Origin: Ilyomonas sp965277535
GTDB lineage: Bacteria > Bacteroidota > Bacteroidia > Chitinophagales > Chitinophagaceae
Assembly: GCA_965277535.1 (NCBI GenBank)
Contig: OZ255825.1
Location: 186,001 to 250,000, forward strand
Length of the DNA stretch: 64,000 bases
Direction of reading: 5' to 3'
Under the pieces are notes generated by a model. The model was not told where the DNA came from. It was given only the letters and a program-made list of their open reading frames with translations, and made no database searches. Shown in pieces: positions 1 through 6,968 of the stretch (the stretch's first letter is position 1; each line of letters begins with the position of its first letter). Made by a program: the position numbers and the translations under genes.

Positions 1-197
1 ATGAAGGAAATGGTTACAGCCGGTCCCGCATGTTCACCGGCTGCTAAAGCCGTACGTACAAACAAGCCGGCGCCAATAATAGCGCCTATGCCCAAAGCAA
101 TTAGATTGCCTGCACTTAGCGTTCGTTTTAAACCTTTTTCGCCTTCATCCGCAGAAGCCAGCAACTGGCTCAACGGCTTCTTTACAAATACACTCAT
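1..197 (-). CDS. Amino acid permease (APC family), N-terminal part only
   Basis: The first 65 residues of a minus-strand protein run off the left edge of the window. The reading begins MSVFVKKPLSQLL and reaches the segment GIGAIIGAGLFVRTA at about residues 36-50, which is the conserved first transmembrane helix of APC-superfamily amino acid permeases (cationic amino acid transporter type), where a Gly-rich unwound stretch binds the substrate backbone. The role would be proton-coupled uptake of amino acids across the inner membrane. The ATG at 195-197 is the only start that precedes the conserved N-terminus. Substrate cannot be judged from this fragment. Confidence 0.85.
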   Translation of the reverse strand, partial: MSVFVKKPLSQLLASADEGEKGLKRTLSAGNLIALGIGAIIGAGLFVRTALAAGEHAGPAVTISF

Positions 198-286
198 AAT
201 TTGGTTTTATTGTTTTTCGTAGTTGATGATGGAAAAGTACAATTTATCTATTTCAGTCAGTAAAAATCTTTAGAGTTATTTGGCTT

Positions 287-859
287 TTATAAATATTGAT
301 GATATTCTTTTATTTTTTGCGCTAAGCGTGCCGCGAGGTAAGCGTTGCCTTCCTTCAATTCTTCCCAAATCATTTTAGAATCATCCAGATAATGCTGAAT
401 TTTTTCTTTGTGCCAATCCTGTGGAGGAGGCATTAAATTGGTAATTCTGTCTGCCAGCTTTACCGCCCACACTTCCTTTCGTAATTTCTTTATTCTTTCA
501 ACGCTATCTTTAATTTGCTTGTTTGTTGGCAGTTTTTCGTTTTTCGTAAGTGCATCAACTGCAACAGCTATTTCTTTTCCAAAATTTTGTTCAATTTCTA
601 CAAGCGTTGTTTCCGTATCTTCTACAGTGTCGTGCAAAAGAGCTGCCTGTATGGCAAACGCCAAATCAAAGTCGCCGGATTGCGGAGCTGCTACTAAAAT
701 TTCCATCGCCACATCAACAACATGAACAATGTAAGGCAACTGTGTGCCTTTTACTTTTTGCCCTGATGCTTCATGTTTAAGAGCAGCAAACGCTAAGGCT
801 TGCTGGTAAAGCGTTTGAACATTCATAGGTTTGTTTTTATCGGAATTTTTGAAAGACAT
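287..859 (-). CDS. HD-domain phosphohydrolase, RelA/SpoT hydrolase-like
   Basis: This 190-residue protein is a stand-alone HD-domain hydrolase resembling the (p)ppGpp hydrolase half of RelA/SpoT (small alarmone hydrolase or MESH1-like). Metal-binding residues are visible as H29 (KHEASGQ), H46 in LPYIVHVVD, the H76-D77 doublet in ALLHDTVED, and a later Asp in KLADRITNL. No synthetase, TGS or ACT domain follows, so a purely hydrolytic cytoplasmic role is inferred; the substrate could be (p)ppGpp or another nucleotide. A GTG nine bases further upstream is also open, but it lies in a repeat element that begins at 860, so I prefer the ATG at 859; a third option is the ATG at 826 (MNVQTLY). Confidence 0.8.
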   Translation of the reverse strand: MSFKNSDKNKPMNVQTLYQQALAFAALKHEASGQKVKGTQLPYIVHVVDVAMEILVAAPQSGDFDLAFAIQAALLHDTVEDTETTLVEIEQNFGKEIAVAVDALTKNEKLPTNKQIKDSVERIKKLRKEVWAVKLADRITNLMPPPQDWHKEKIQHYLDDSKMIWEELKEGNAYLAARLAQKIKEYHQYL

Positions 860-958
860 TCGAACCACTAAGACCGGAAGTAATGAAGTTACACTAAGTT
901 TTCTTTTATTAATCTTCGTGAATCTTTGTGTGCTCTGTGCCTTCGTGGTTCAAAAAAA
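860..958. repeat. Imperfect inverted-repeat element between HD hydrolase and kir genes
   Basis: The left arm starts with GAACCACTAAGAC at 862 and the right arm is the reverse of GAACCACGAAGGCAC, ending at about 952. Together they fill almost the whole intergenic space. The right arm (914-958) is one copy of a 45-nt repeat found again at 17845-17889 with 39 of 45 bases identical. This looks like a dispersed Bacteroidota intergenic repeat, not a gene. Confidence 0.55.
914..958 (-). repeat. 45-nt 3'-end repeat, copy A
   Basis: Read on the minus strand this copy begins five bases after the kir stop codon with seven T, then GAACCACGAAGGCAC and spaced CACAAAG-like words. Copy B sits in the same orientation and position after ftsK (17845-17889). 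Six mismatches in 45 positions were counted by eye. Confidence 0.6.
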
Positions 959-963
959 TATAC

Positions 964-1998
964 CTATTGCAATATCTGGTACTCATGTATTTTATCAATT
1001 TCTAAAATAGTGGTTTTCCCGTCCTCGCTTTCATGATACATCGGAACGAATTTGGCTTCAAAAATAATTTCATCGTATGTATAAGATGTACGTTGTAAAA
1101 CCGTATTGGAATACACATCATCAAAACCACGCATCAATACATACAATTCCAAATCAGCTACTTTCATGTCGTCTGAAGTGAAGTTTACTAACGGGCTATT
1201 TTCATCAATGGGATGAACCACCGTCCAGTTCATCATTAAACTGTCCACGCGGCTTCTTTCCAAATTCAAACTATAAAATTTATATTGCATCTCACCATTT
1301 TCCTCTATCTGAAAGCTGCTTGTAACCTGAATGCTTACGTCGGTTAGCGTGTGCCCGTCTTTAAAAGGCACCATGCGAAACATAAGACCTTTAATATCTT
1401 TATAAGGAGAAATGATGGCGTGCTTGCTAAACAAGATGTTTGATCTCGGGCGCGAAAACCTGCCATAAATTAAACCGGTTGCCAGGGCAAAAGAAAGAAA
1501 ACCAAACATGGCTTCAAACGAAGCAACAAGATTAGCGCCATCACTAATTGGATTTACACGACCATACCCAACAGTAGTAAATGTTTCGGTGCTAAAAAAA
1601 TAAAGCTCTTTTATTTTGCCCCACTCTGATGCAGCTATGAAACCCTGAAATTCATTGGTTCCTAAGGCAACATAAACAAGCGTAAAACAAATATTAATGC
1701 AAACAAAAAAAACGATAATAGTAAAAACAAACCTCCATAACGGCATGTTTAGCATGGTACGATACAAACTGAACCTGTTTAAAATGCTAAGCCCGTCTTT
1801 ACGCAAATTAAAACTGCCGTCTTTGTTCACAAAGCGACCACCATAGTTATTAGGATTGGTGCCGAAGCCCGTGTCGTTGTTGCTTTTGAAAGAAGAATTT
1901 AATTGCCTGAATGAGTTAGCCACATTAGAATTTTTGATTGCTGATTTATGATTTATGAATGTAACTAAGTTTGTTTTTGCCCTAAAATCTTGATTCAA
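964..1998 (-). CDS. Inward-rectifier-type potassium channel (KirBac family)
   Basis: A 344-residue ion channel subunit. The selectivity filter TTVGYG lies at residues 141-146, between an outer helix at about 88-112 and an inner helix at about 153-180, followed by a C-terminal immunoglobulin-like cytoplasmic domain of about 160 residues, the KirBac/Kir layout. The segment NDTGFGTNP...NKDGSFNLRKDG before the first helix matches the conserved slide-helix region of the family. It would form a tetrameric K+ channel in the inner membrane. The start codon is TTG at 1998, 10 bases after the ABC transporter stop; a GTG at 1923 is an alternative. It is probably co-transcribed with the ABC exporter and perhaps the Lrp gene. 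Confidence 0.9.
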   Translation of the reverse strand: MNQDFRAKTNLVTFINHKSAIKNSNVANSFRQLNSSFKSNNDTGFGTNPNNYGGRFVNKDGSFNLRKDGLSILNRFSLYRTMLNMPLWRFVFTIIVFFVCINICFTLVYVALGTNEFQGFIAASEWGKIKELYFFSTETFTTVGYGRVNPISDGANLVASFEAMFGFLSFALATGLIYGRFSRPRSNILFSKHAIISPYKDIKGLMFRMVPFKDGHTLTDVSIQVTSSFQIEENGEMQYKFYSLNLERSRVDSLMMNWTVVHPIDENSPLVNFTSDDMKVADLELYVLMRGFDDVYSNTVLQRTSYTYDEIIFEAKFVPMYHESEDGKTTILEIDKIHEYQILQ

Positions 1999-2008
1999 AA
2001 AAATCAGT

Positions 2009-3826
2009 TTACGAAGCAGTTAAAACTTTTGCCTTTTTCTCAAATTGCATACTATGAAGTTTGCTGTACCATCCACCCAATTGGAGCAATTCTTCGTGCG
2101 TTCCGCTTTCTTTGATTTCACCTTTATCAAGCACCATAATTTTATCGGCTTTCCGAATGGTTGAAAGACGATGCGCAATTACAATGGAAGTACGTCCCGA
2201 AACTAATTTATCAATCGCATTTTGAATGAGAATTTCGCTTTCGGTATCAATTGATGAAGTGGCTTCATCTAAAATTAAAACAGCAGGATTGTACAACAAA
2301 GCGCGCACGAAAGATAACAATTGCCGTTGTCCCAAACTCAATGTGCTGCCGCGTTCCATCACATTATAATCGTAATCACCAGGCAATTGCATAATAAAAT
2401 TGTGCACGCCAATAAGCTTTGCAGCTTCTACTACATCCTCTTTTTGAATGGCCGGATTGCGAAGCGTAACATTGTCTATTATACTTCCCGAAAACAAAAA
2501 CACATCCTGCAACACAACACCGATGCGGCTTCGCAGCGCTTCTAAATTATACTCGTTAATATTTACATCATCCAGTGTTATGCTGCCTTTTTGAATTGGG
2601 TATAAACGATTCAATAAACTAATGATGGAAGTTTTGCCGCTGCCTGTATGTCCAACCAAAGCTACCGTTTCGCCGGGCTGAATAGTGAAGTCAATATTTT
2701 TCAAAACATAATGGTCATTTACATAAGCAAACCAAACATGATTGAACTGCACTTTGCCTCGCACTTCGGCAGGCGCAATTGTGCCTTGCTGATGAATGTA
2801 ATCGTTGTTGTCTAATACAGTAAACACACGTTGCGAAGCGATAACGCCCATTTGAATAACATTGAATTTATCAGCAATTACGCGCAACGGGCGGAAAATT
2901 TGGTTGATGTATAAAATGAACGAAACCAAAAGTCCTGAATCCAGTTTTCTATCGGCAATCCACCAAACCAGAATACCGGTGCTTACCGCCAAAACAATTT
3001 CAACCACAGGAAAAAAAATAGAATATGCAAAGATGGCTTTGATGTTAGCGTTGCGATGGTCCTTGTTAATGGCATTAAACTTACGATACTCACGGTTTTC
3101 TGCTGCAAATGCTTGTACGATTGCCATGCCGGTTAAATGCTCCTGTACAAATGCATTGAGTGCAGCAACCGCGTTACGAACTTTGATAAAACTTTTGTTT
3201 ACGCTTTCTTTAAAATAATAAGTGGCAACGAGTAAAATTGGAAAAGGAATGAGGCTGACGAGAGTTAATTTCCAGTTCATCCAAAGCATAGCTGCCAGTG
3301 TAATTAAGATAGAAAGCAAATCGGAGATAATGGGTATCAATCCATCAGAAAAAATATCGTTGATGCTTTCAATATCATTGATCGTTCGTGTGGTGAGAGT
3401 ACCGATTGGCGTTGTATCGAACTGACGCAAATTTAAGTTGACAATCTTCTTATACACTGCAATGCGCATATCCTTCACAACGCTTTGACCGAGCCACGAT
3501 GTAATAAAAGAAAACCAAAACCGCACTGCCGTTTCAATAAAAATAAAAACGACTTGAAAAATGGTAATGGCAACTATAAATTCTTCAATGTTGTTATAAT
3601 TCGTGTGAAACAAAAACAAGCGCAGCCATTCGGGAACATGCACTGCTTTGTTAGTGGCTTTATCAATGGTTAACTGAATGAGGTAAGGACGCACAGGAGC
3701 AAATACAGCCAGCACAATTGCCATTGCAATGCTGCCGTAGAACTGAAAACGGTAAGGACGAACAAACGTAAAAATGCGCCGCAGTGCTCCGTAATTAAGA
3801 CCCTTTTTCTTCGCTTCTTCACTCAT
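2009..3826 (-). CDS. ABC transporter, fused membrane and ATPase domains (MsbA-like exporter)
   Basis: A 605-residue half-transporter. An N-terminal six-helix exporter domain (about residues 25-330) is followed by the nucleotide-binding domain: Walker A GHTGSGKT at 392-399, signature LSLGQ, Walker B ending in D520-E521 (LILDEATS), and the switch His in IVIAHRLST. As a type IV exporter it should act as a homodimer or heterodimer in the inner membrane, exporting lipid or drug-like substrates; the actual substrate is unknown. I chose ATG 3826 (MSEEAKKKG) over an upstream in-frame TTG because the extra 16 residues fall in a simple intergenic repeat. It lies downstream of the Lrp gene and 10 bases upstream of kir. 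Confidence 0.92.
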   Translation of the reverse strand: MSEEAKKKGLNYGALRRIFTFVRPYRFQFYGSIAMAIVLAVFAPVRPYLIQLTIDKATNKAVHVPEWLRLFLFHTNYNNIEEFIVAITIFQVVFIFIETAVRFWFSFITSWLGQSVVKDMRIAVYKKIVNLNLRQFDTTPIGTLTTRTINDIESINDIFSDGLIPIISDLLSILITLAAMLWMNWKLTLVSLIPFPILLVATYYFKESVNKSFIKVRNAVAALNAFVQEHLTGMAIVQAFAAENREYRKFNAINKDHRNANIKAIFAYSIFFPVVEIVLAVSTGILVWWIADRKLDSGLLVSFILYINQIFRPLRVIADKFNVIQMGVIASQRVFTVLDNNDYIHQQGTIAPAEVRGKVQFNHVWFAYVNDHYVLKNIDFTIQPGETVALVGHTGSGKTSIISLLNRLYPIQKGSITLDDVNINEYNLEALRSRIGVVLQDVFLFSGSIIDNVTLRNPAIQKEDVVEAAKLIGVHNFIMQLPGDYDYNVMERGSTLSLGQRQLLSFVRALLYNPAVLILDEATSSIDTESEILIQNAIDKLVSGRTSIVIAHRLSTIRKADKIMVLDKGEIKESGTHEELLQLGGWYSKLHSMQFEKKAKVLTAS

Positions 3827-3840
3827 GGTAAGAAGGCAAA

Positions 3841-3910
3841 GGTACAAGTTTAAGATACAAGGTTCAAGGAGCAAGAAACAAGAATCAACGATACAAGATT
3901 CAAAATATAA
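3841..3910. repeat. Degenerate simple repeat built on GATACAAG / TTCAA words
   Basis: The spacer between the Lrp and ABC genes repeats the words TACAAG, ACAAG and TTCAA about every 10-15 bases (3843, 3854, 3868, 3878, 3890). It is not coding. Similar word-repeat spacers occur at 38010 and 48525 with different words. Confidence 0.5.
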
Positions 3911-3948
3911 AGTGCGAGGCTTTCATTTGTTTCTTGTTTCTTTAACAT

Positions 3949-4422
3949 TTATTCTTCCTTGTTTACCTGCACGTCGCGCATAAAACTTTCATCCAAAGAA
4001 ATAAAGGTTTCAGTGCGTTCAATTCCTTTTATCTTTTGCAATTCATCATGTAATACAAAACGAAGTTGCTGAATATTTTTACACACAATTTCTGCAAACA
4101 TGCTATAGTTGCCGGTTGTATAATTAAGCCGTACAATTTCGGGGATCTTCTTTAATTCTTTGGCGACGCTATCATACAACGAACTTTTTTCAAGATAAAT
4201 GCCGATAAAAGCAATTACGTCGTAACCCAATTGCTTCATATCAACATTTAGTTTTGTACCTTTTACAATGCGGGCTTCCTGTAGCTTTTTTATGCGAACA
4301 TGAATGGTGCCGCCCGAAACAAATAATTTTTTGCCAAGATCAGCATAGGAAACACCAGCATCATTCATCATTTCCTGCATAATTTGCAAATCCAGCTTGT
4401 CGAGATTTAGCTTTGTACTCAT
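3949..4422 (-). CDS. Lrp/AsnC family transcriptional regulator
   Basis: A 157-residue protein of the usual Lrp/AsnC length. Residues about 5-60 form the winged helix (KLDLQIMQEMMNDAGVSYAD, then a recognition helix around SGGTIHVRIKKL) and residues about 70-150 the ligand-binding RAM domain. Members bind amino acids and form dimers to octamers that regulate amino acid metabolism or transport. The amino acid permease at the left edge is a possible but unproven target. A perfect -7 element lies upstream on the minus strand at 4448-4455. Confidence 0.92.
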   Translation of the reverse strand: MSTKLNLDKLDLQIMQEMMNDAGVSYADLGKKLFVSGGTIHVRIKKLQEARIVKGTKLNVDMKQLGYDVIAFIGIYLEKSSLYDSVAKELKKIPEIVRLNYTTGNYSMFAEIVCKNIQQLRFVLHDELQKIKGIERTETFISLDESFMRDVQVNKEE

Positions 4423-4447
4423 ATTGGTTTTTCAGTTAGATATTTTC

Positions 4448-4455
4448 CAAAGGTA
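4448..4455 (-). promoter_or_regulatory. Predicted -7 box of the Lrp gene
   Basis: The minus strand reads TACCTTTG, a full match to the Bacteroidota -7 consensus TAnnTTTG, 25 bases before the Lrp start codon. No clear TTTG -33 element is seen at the expected distance. Confidence 0.4.
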
Positions 4456-4530
4456 GGTTAATTACGTTAAACAGATTCTAAAAATTTTAAAGCTATGTTG
4501 ATAAAATGATGTACGTAAAAACAAAAGCTC

Positions 4531-4538
4531 TAATATTG
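4531..4538 (+). promoter_or_regulatory. Possible -7 box of the tRNA-like RNA
   Basis: TAATATTG matches TAnnTTTG with one mismatch and is followed by CACCTGC, resembling the sequence after the tRNA-Lys promoter at 57684. It ends 25 bases before the RNA. No good -33 element was found. Confidence 0.3.
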
Positions 4539-4563
4539 CACCTGCAAACGAGTTCTTACATAC

Positions 4564-4733
4564 TGTGGGGTGATGAAATCTTGGCAGACATACCCTCTCG
4601 TCTCGAGGGTGAGGACCAACAGGATAAACTAAGCATAGAGCCGACCAAACTCGTGTTAGGCCGACCGGGGTTGACCACCAAGCTTTTGTGTTTAGCCAAC
4701 TGCCTCGTGTAGGTTCGAGTCCTACCCCTACAG
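4564..4733 (+). ncRNA. tRNA-like RNA (class II fold) with a 99-nt variable region
   Basis: The ends fold as a tRNA. The acceptor stem TGTGGGG (4564-4570) pairs with CCCTACA (4726-4732) through seven pairs including one G-U. A D-arm with a three-pair ATG/CAT stem, as in tRNA-Leu, spans 4573-4591. The anticodon stem CCCTC/GAGGG (4593-4597, 4605-4609) closes a seven-base loop TCGTCTC. A perfect T-arm GTAGG-TTCGAGT-CCTAC lies at 4709-4725. Between anticodon and T arms are 99 bases (4610-4708), against about 15-20 in real class II tRNAs. The loop has C at position 33 instead of U and pyrimidine at 37, so no normal anticodon is readable (GTC by numbering). CCA is not encoded. A strong terminator follows. 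It may be a decayed tRNA-Leu or a non-decoding tRNA mimic. Confidence 0.55.
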
Positions 4734-4741
4734 CTTTATTG

Positions 4742-4786
4742 AAGCCTGTAAACATTGATAATTAATGTTTACAGGCTTTTTTATTT
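4742..4786 (+). terminator. Rho-independent terminator of the tRNA-like RNA
   Basis: AAGCCTGTAAACATT (4742-4756) and its exact reverse complement (4764-4778) form a 15-pair stem with a seven-base loop, followed by TTTTATTT. It begins nine bases after the 3' end of the tRNA-like fold, which argues that the RNA is, or recently was, transcribed on the plus strand. Confidence 0.85.
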
Positions 4787-5506
4787 ATGACAGTGCACCT
4801 ATTGGTGTATCTAACATAGGCTGTAAGTACAATCTTATAATTGCTTATTTGTTATAATTTACTTTTCAATTCTTTCGGGAAGCAAGTCTTTTAAGCTCCT
4901 GATTTAAAGGAAATTTTAAAACTCAAAAAACCTTATCAATCTTACCCTTGAAGGTCACAATATCTTTTAAGAGATTTCCTAAAGGATATAATGCGGCTAA
5001 TAACGCAGTTTAGGAAAAAGAAAAAGGTGCAAATCTGCAACAGGCATGTACACCTATTTGTTGAAAAGAGCAAGTGATTACTCTGTAGGTTTTCAGGATG
5101 TTCAAAGAACCAATATCCTTTTGAAACAAGCGAGGTTTTTGATAGTTTAGATAAAAATTATCCCCGGTTTTTTATGTAAAATAGTAAAGGTAGATGCGAT
5201 TATACAAGCAAGTTATGCTTACAAAAAATAGGCGGTGACGCGAGAACAATTGTAGAAATAATTCTATTTGGGTTTGGTAAAAAGACTGCATCCGGTTAAT
5301 TAACCATGCAAATTAATAGCGGGGCGATGGTACTATGCTTTGGCGTTTTATAAAGAAATGAATGAAAGAACTTTTACAATTGCAGATGCTTTAATGGAAA
5401 GAATGATGTAGAAAGCAGCAAGAAATTTTCTTTATAGAAATAAAAAGTATCAAACGTGCCAGTAAATTTGCAAATAGATTTACATTAAACACAAACTAAA
5501 AGCTTT
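4787..5506. other. Decayed stretch with no intact gene
   Basis: No open frame of convincing length exists on either strand. Short coding-like pieces can be read, for example WYYALAFYKEMNERTFTIAD followed within nine residues by a stop (about 5330-5412, plus), but they are broken by stops and frame changes. I could not assign them to a family. The stretch is visibly AT-rich and lies between the tRNA-like RNA and the frameshifted lipoprotein, which suggests remains of an inserted island. Confidence 0.45.
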
Positions 5507-5750
5507 ATGAAGTATTCTTTTCTTATGCTAATCCCTTTTGGTTACTTTTTTTAGTTGCAGCAAAGGCTGGAACAATTCACCTGCGCTTGCCAATGGTACT
5601 TTTCAATTCAGAGTGAATGATACACTTGTAACAATAGACAATTCAAATGTTATAGAGGCGTATGTCACCTTTTTTAAACAGGTGCAAGAGAATATTGTTC
5701 CAAGTAGAAGATACACTTTAAATACACAGAAAAGGGTTAACAACGTTTAG
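5507..5750 (+). pseudogene. Frameshifted lipoprotein remnant
   Basis: Starting at ATG 5507 the frame reads MKYSFLMLIPF and then stops at TAG 5552. Shifting by one base in the TTTT run at 5536-5539 continues it as VTFFSCSKGWNNS, which restores a lipoprotein signal with a cysteine lipobox (FFSC), and the frame then runs about 65 residues to 5750. The body (NGTFQFRVNDTLVTID) has no family I recognise. It is short for a secreted lipoprotein and probably truncated as well. A sequencing error in the homopolymer is the main alternative. Confidence 0.4.
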
Positions 5751-5926
5751 GCATTTACAATCATCACAAGTGGCGAGTTTAAAAGCATATAACGCCTTTA
5801 TTAAAAGGAAATTAGAAAAGGATTAGAATGTTCTTAATGAGTGAAATGCTTTAACAAGTGATATAAATTTGTGCTAGCATAAGGTATATTTAGAGCTGAT
5901 TACTTCCTTTAAAGGGTACTTACAGA

Positions 5927-6676
5927 ATGACTTTTAAACCCAATAATTTAGAAATGGATAAGTGTAATTTAATCATTAATGCTGATGATTTCGGTGCATC
6001 CCGGGAAATCAATTCTGCTATTGTTACCTGCTTTAAAAGAGATATTATTAATAGCACAACCATAATGGTTAATATGCCTTATTTTAATGAAGCGCTGGAA
6101 TTGGCTTTTCAAAACGGTTTTAGCAACAAGATTGGTATTCATATTAATTTGACTGCCGGGAAGCCTTTGACAAATCTAAATGAAACAGGGCTAATAGATC
6201 AATATGGTTGTTTTGTGCAAAAGAAGTTATACAACCCTTCAATTTTTTTTTCAGGAGTTTTGAGACGAAAAATTAACCAGGAAATTTTTGCGCAATATGA
6301 GAAACTTTTTGAGGCAAAAATTAAATGTACTCACATTGATTCTCATCATCATGTACACCATCTTCCATGGATTGCTCCTCTATTTATTAAATTAGCAAAA
6401 GAAAAAAATCAGAAACTAAGATTGTCCATGACCGAAGGAAGATTAAATTTTTTTAAAACAATTTACAGAATTGGTCTCAATACAAGATTAAAGATTGGTA
6501 ATCTGAATTATACAGACACATTTGGAACTGCATCATACATGAAAGAATATTTAAACAAGAATAAAAATATCAATCGGACACTTGAAATTATGGTACACCC
6601 GGAAATTAAAGAGAATAAATTAATAGACCATTATGAGCCGGAAAATTTTAAATATCTTAAAGATTTACGATGTTGA
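5927..6676 (+). CDS. YdjC/ChbG-family carbohydrate deacetylase
   Basis: A 249-residue metal-dependent deacetylase of the YdjC-like family, whose characterised member ChbG removes one acetyl group from chitooligosaccharides. The family signature NADDFG gives the metal Asp pair D20-D21, and the HIDSHHHVH segment (first of the triple His at 140) supplies metal and catalytic His residues. No signal peptide is seen, so a cytoplasmic role on an imported or lipid-linked sugar is inferred. ATG 5954 (MDKCNLIINAD) is an equally good start and would fit the family N-terminus better. The gene is visibly AT-rich like the decayed stretch before it, which fits acquisition by transfer. Confidence 0.85.
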   Translation: MTFKPNNLEMDKCNLIINADDFGASREINSAIVTCFKRDIINSTTIMVNMPYFNEALELAFQNGFSNKIGIHINLTAGKPLTNLNETGLIDQYGCFVQKKLYNPSIFFSGVLRRKINQEIFAQYEKLFEAKIKCTHIDSHHHVHHLPWIAPLFIKLAKEKNQKLRLSMTEGRLNFFKTIYRIGLNTRLKIGNLNYTDTFGTASYMKEYLNKNKNINRTLEIMVHPEIKENKLIDHYEPENFKYLKDLRC

Positions 6677-6747
6677 TTTGGACTGAAGCTTCATAATTCT
6701 TATAGGTTACTTTAATTTTCTACTGAGGTGTACCAATTGTTTGTATT

Positions 6748-6879
6748 TTAAACGATCCGTAATTTATTTATCTTCTCAGCGCCTCTTTTGTAATGCTTAT
6801 GCAATCGCTTCACAGTATCCAACTTTCTTACATTTATATACTTTAAAATGCTTTTTCGGTTGTACCCGGATATCTTCAT
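6748..6879 (-). CDS. Possible 43-residue ORF, basic, unknown
   Basis: An ATG at 6879 opens MKISGYNRKSILKYINVRK, continues with a Lys/Arg-rich helix-like sequence (VKRLHKHYKRGAEKINKL) and stops at 6748. It could be a small basic protein or the 3' remnant of a larger gene. No terminator, promoter or family match supports it, so it may be chance. The rest of 6677-6968 shows nothing else. Confidence 0.2.
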   Translation of the reverse strand: MKISGYNRKSILKYINVRKLDTVKRLHKHYKRGAEKINKLRIV

Positions 6880-6968
6880 TATGTCAAGTCAGAGAAGCTT
6901 GATAAATAAAGATTGGTTGCAAAAGAACGCCAGACAGTGTGCGAGAAATCATTAGTATATTTCTAAAA

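Noticed and set aside
1..222. 73-residue plus-strand ORF at the left edge
   Set aside because: Antisense to the amino acid permease start, which carries a recognisable conserved helix.
4564..4733. tmRNA (ssrA) or tRNA-Sec as identity of the tRNA-like RNA
   Set aside because: Too short for tmRNA and without a tag frame; no TCA anticodon or eight-pair acceptor for tRNA-Sec.
4462..4755. 97-residue minus-strand ORF (contains VGVGLEPTR)
   Set aside because: It is the reverse reading of the tRNA-like RNA and its terminator; such ORFs commonly arise from tRNA genes.
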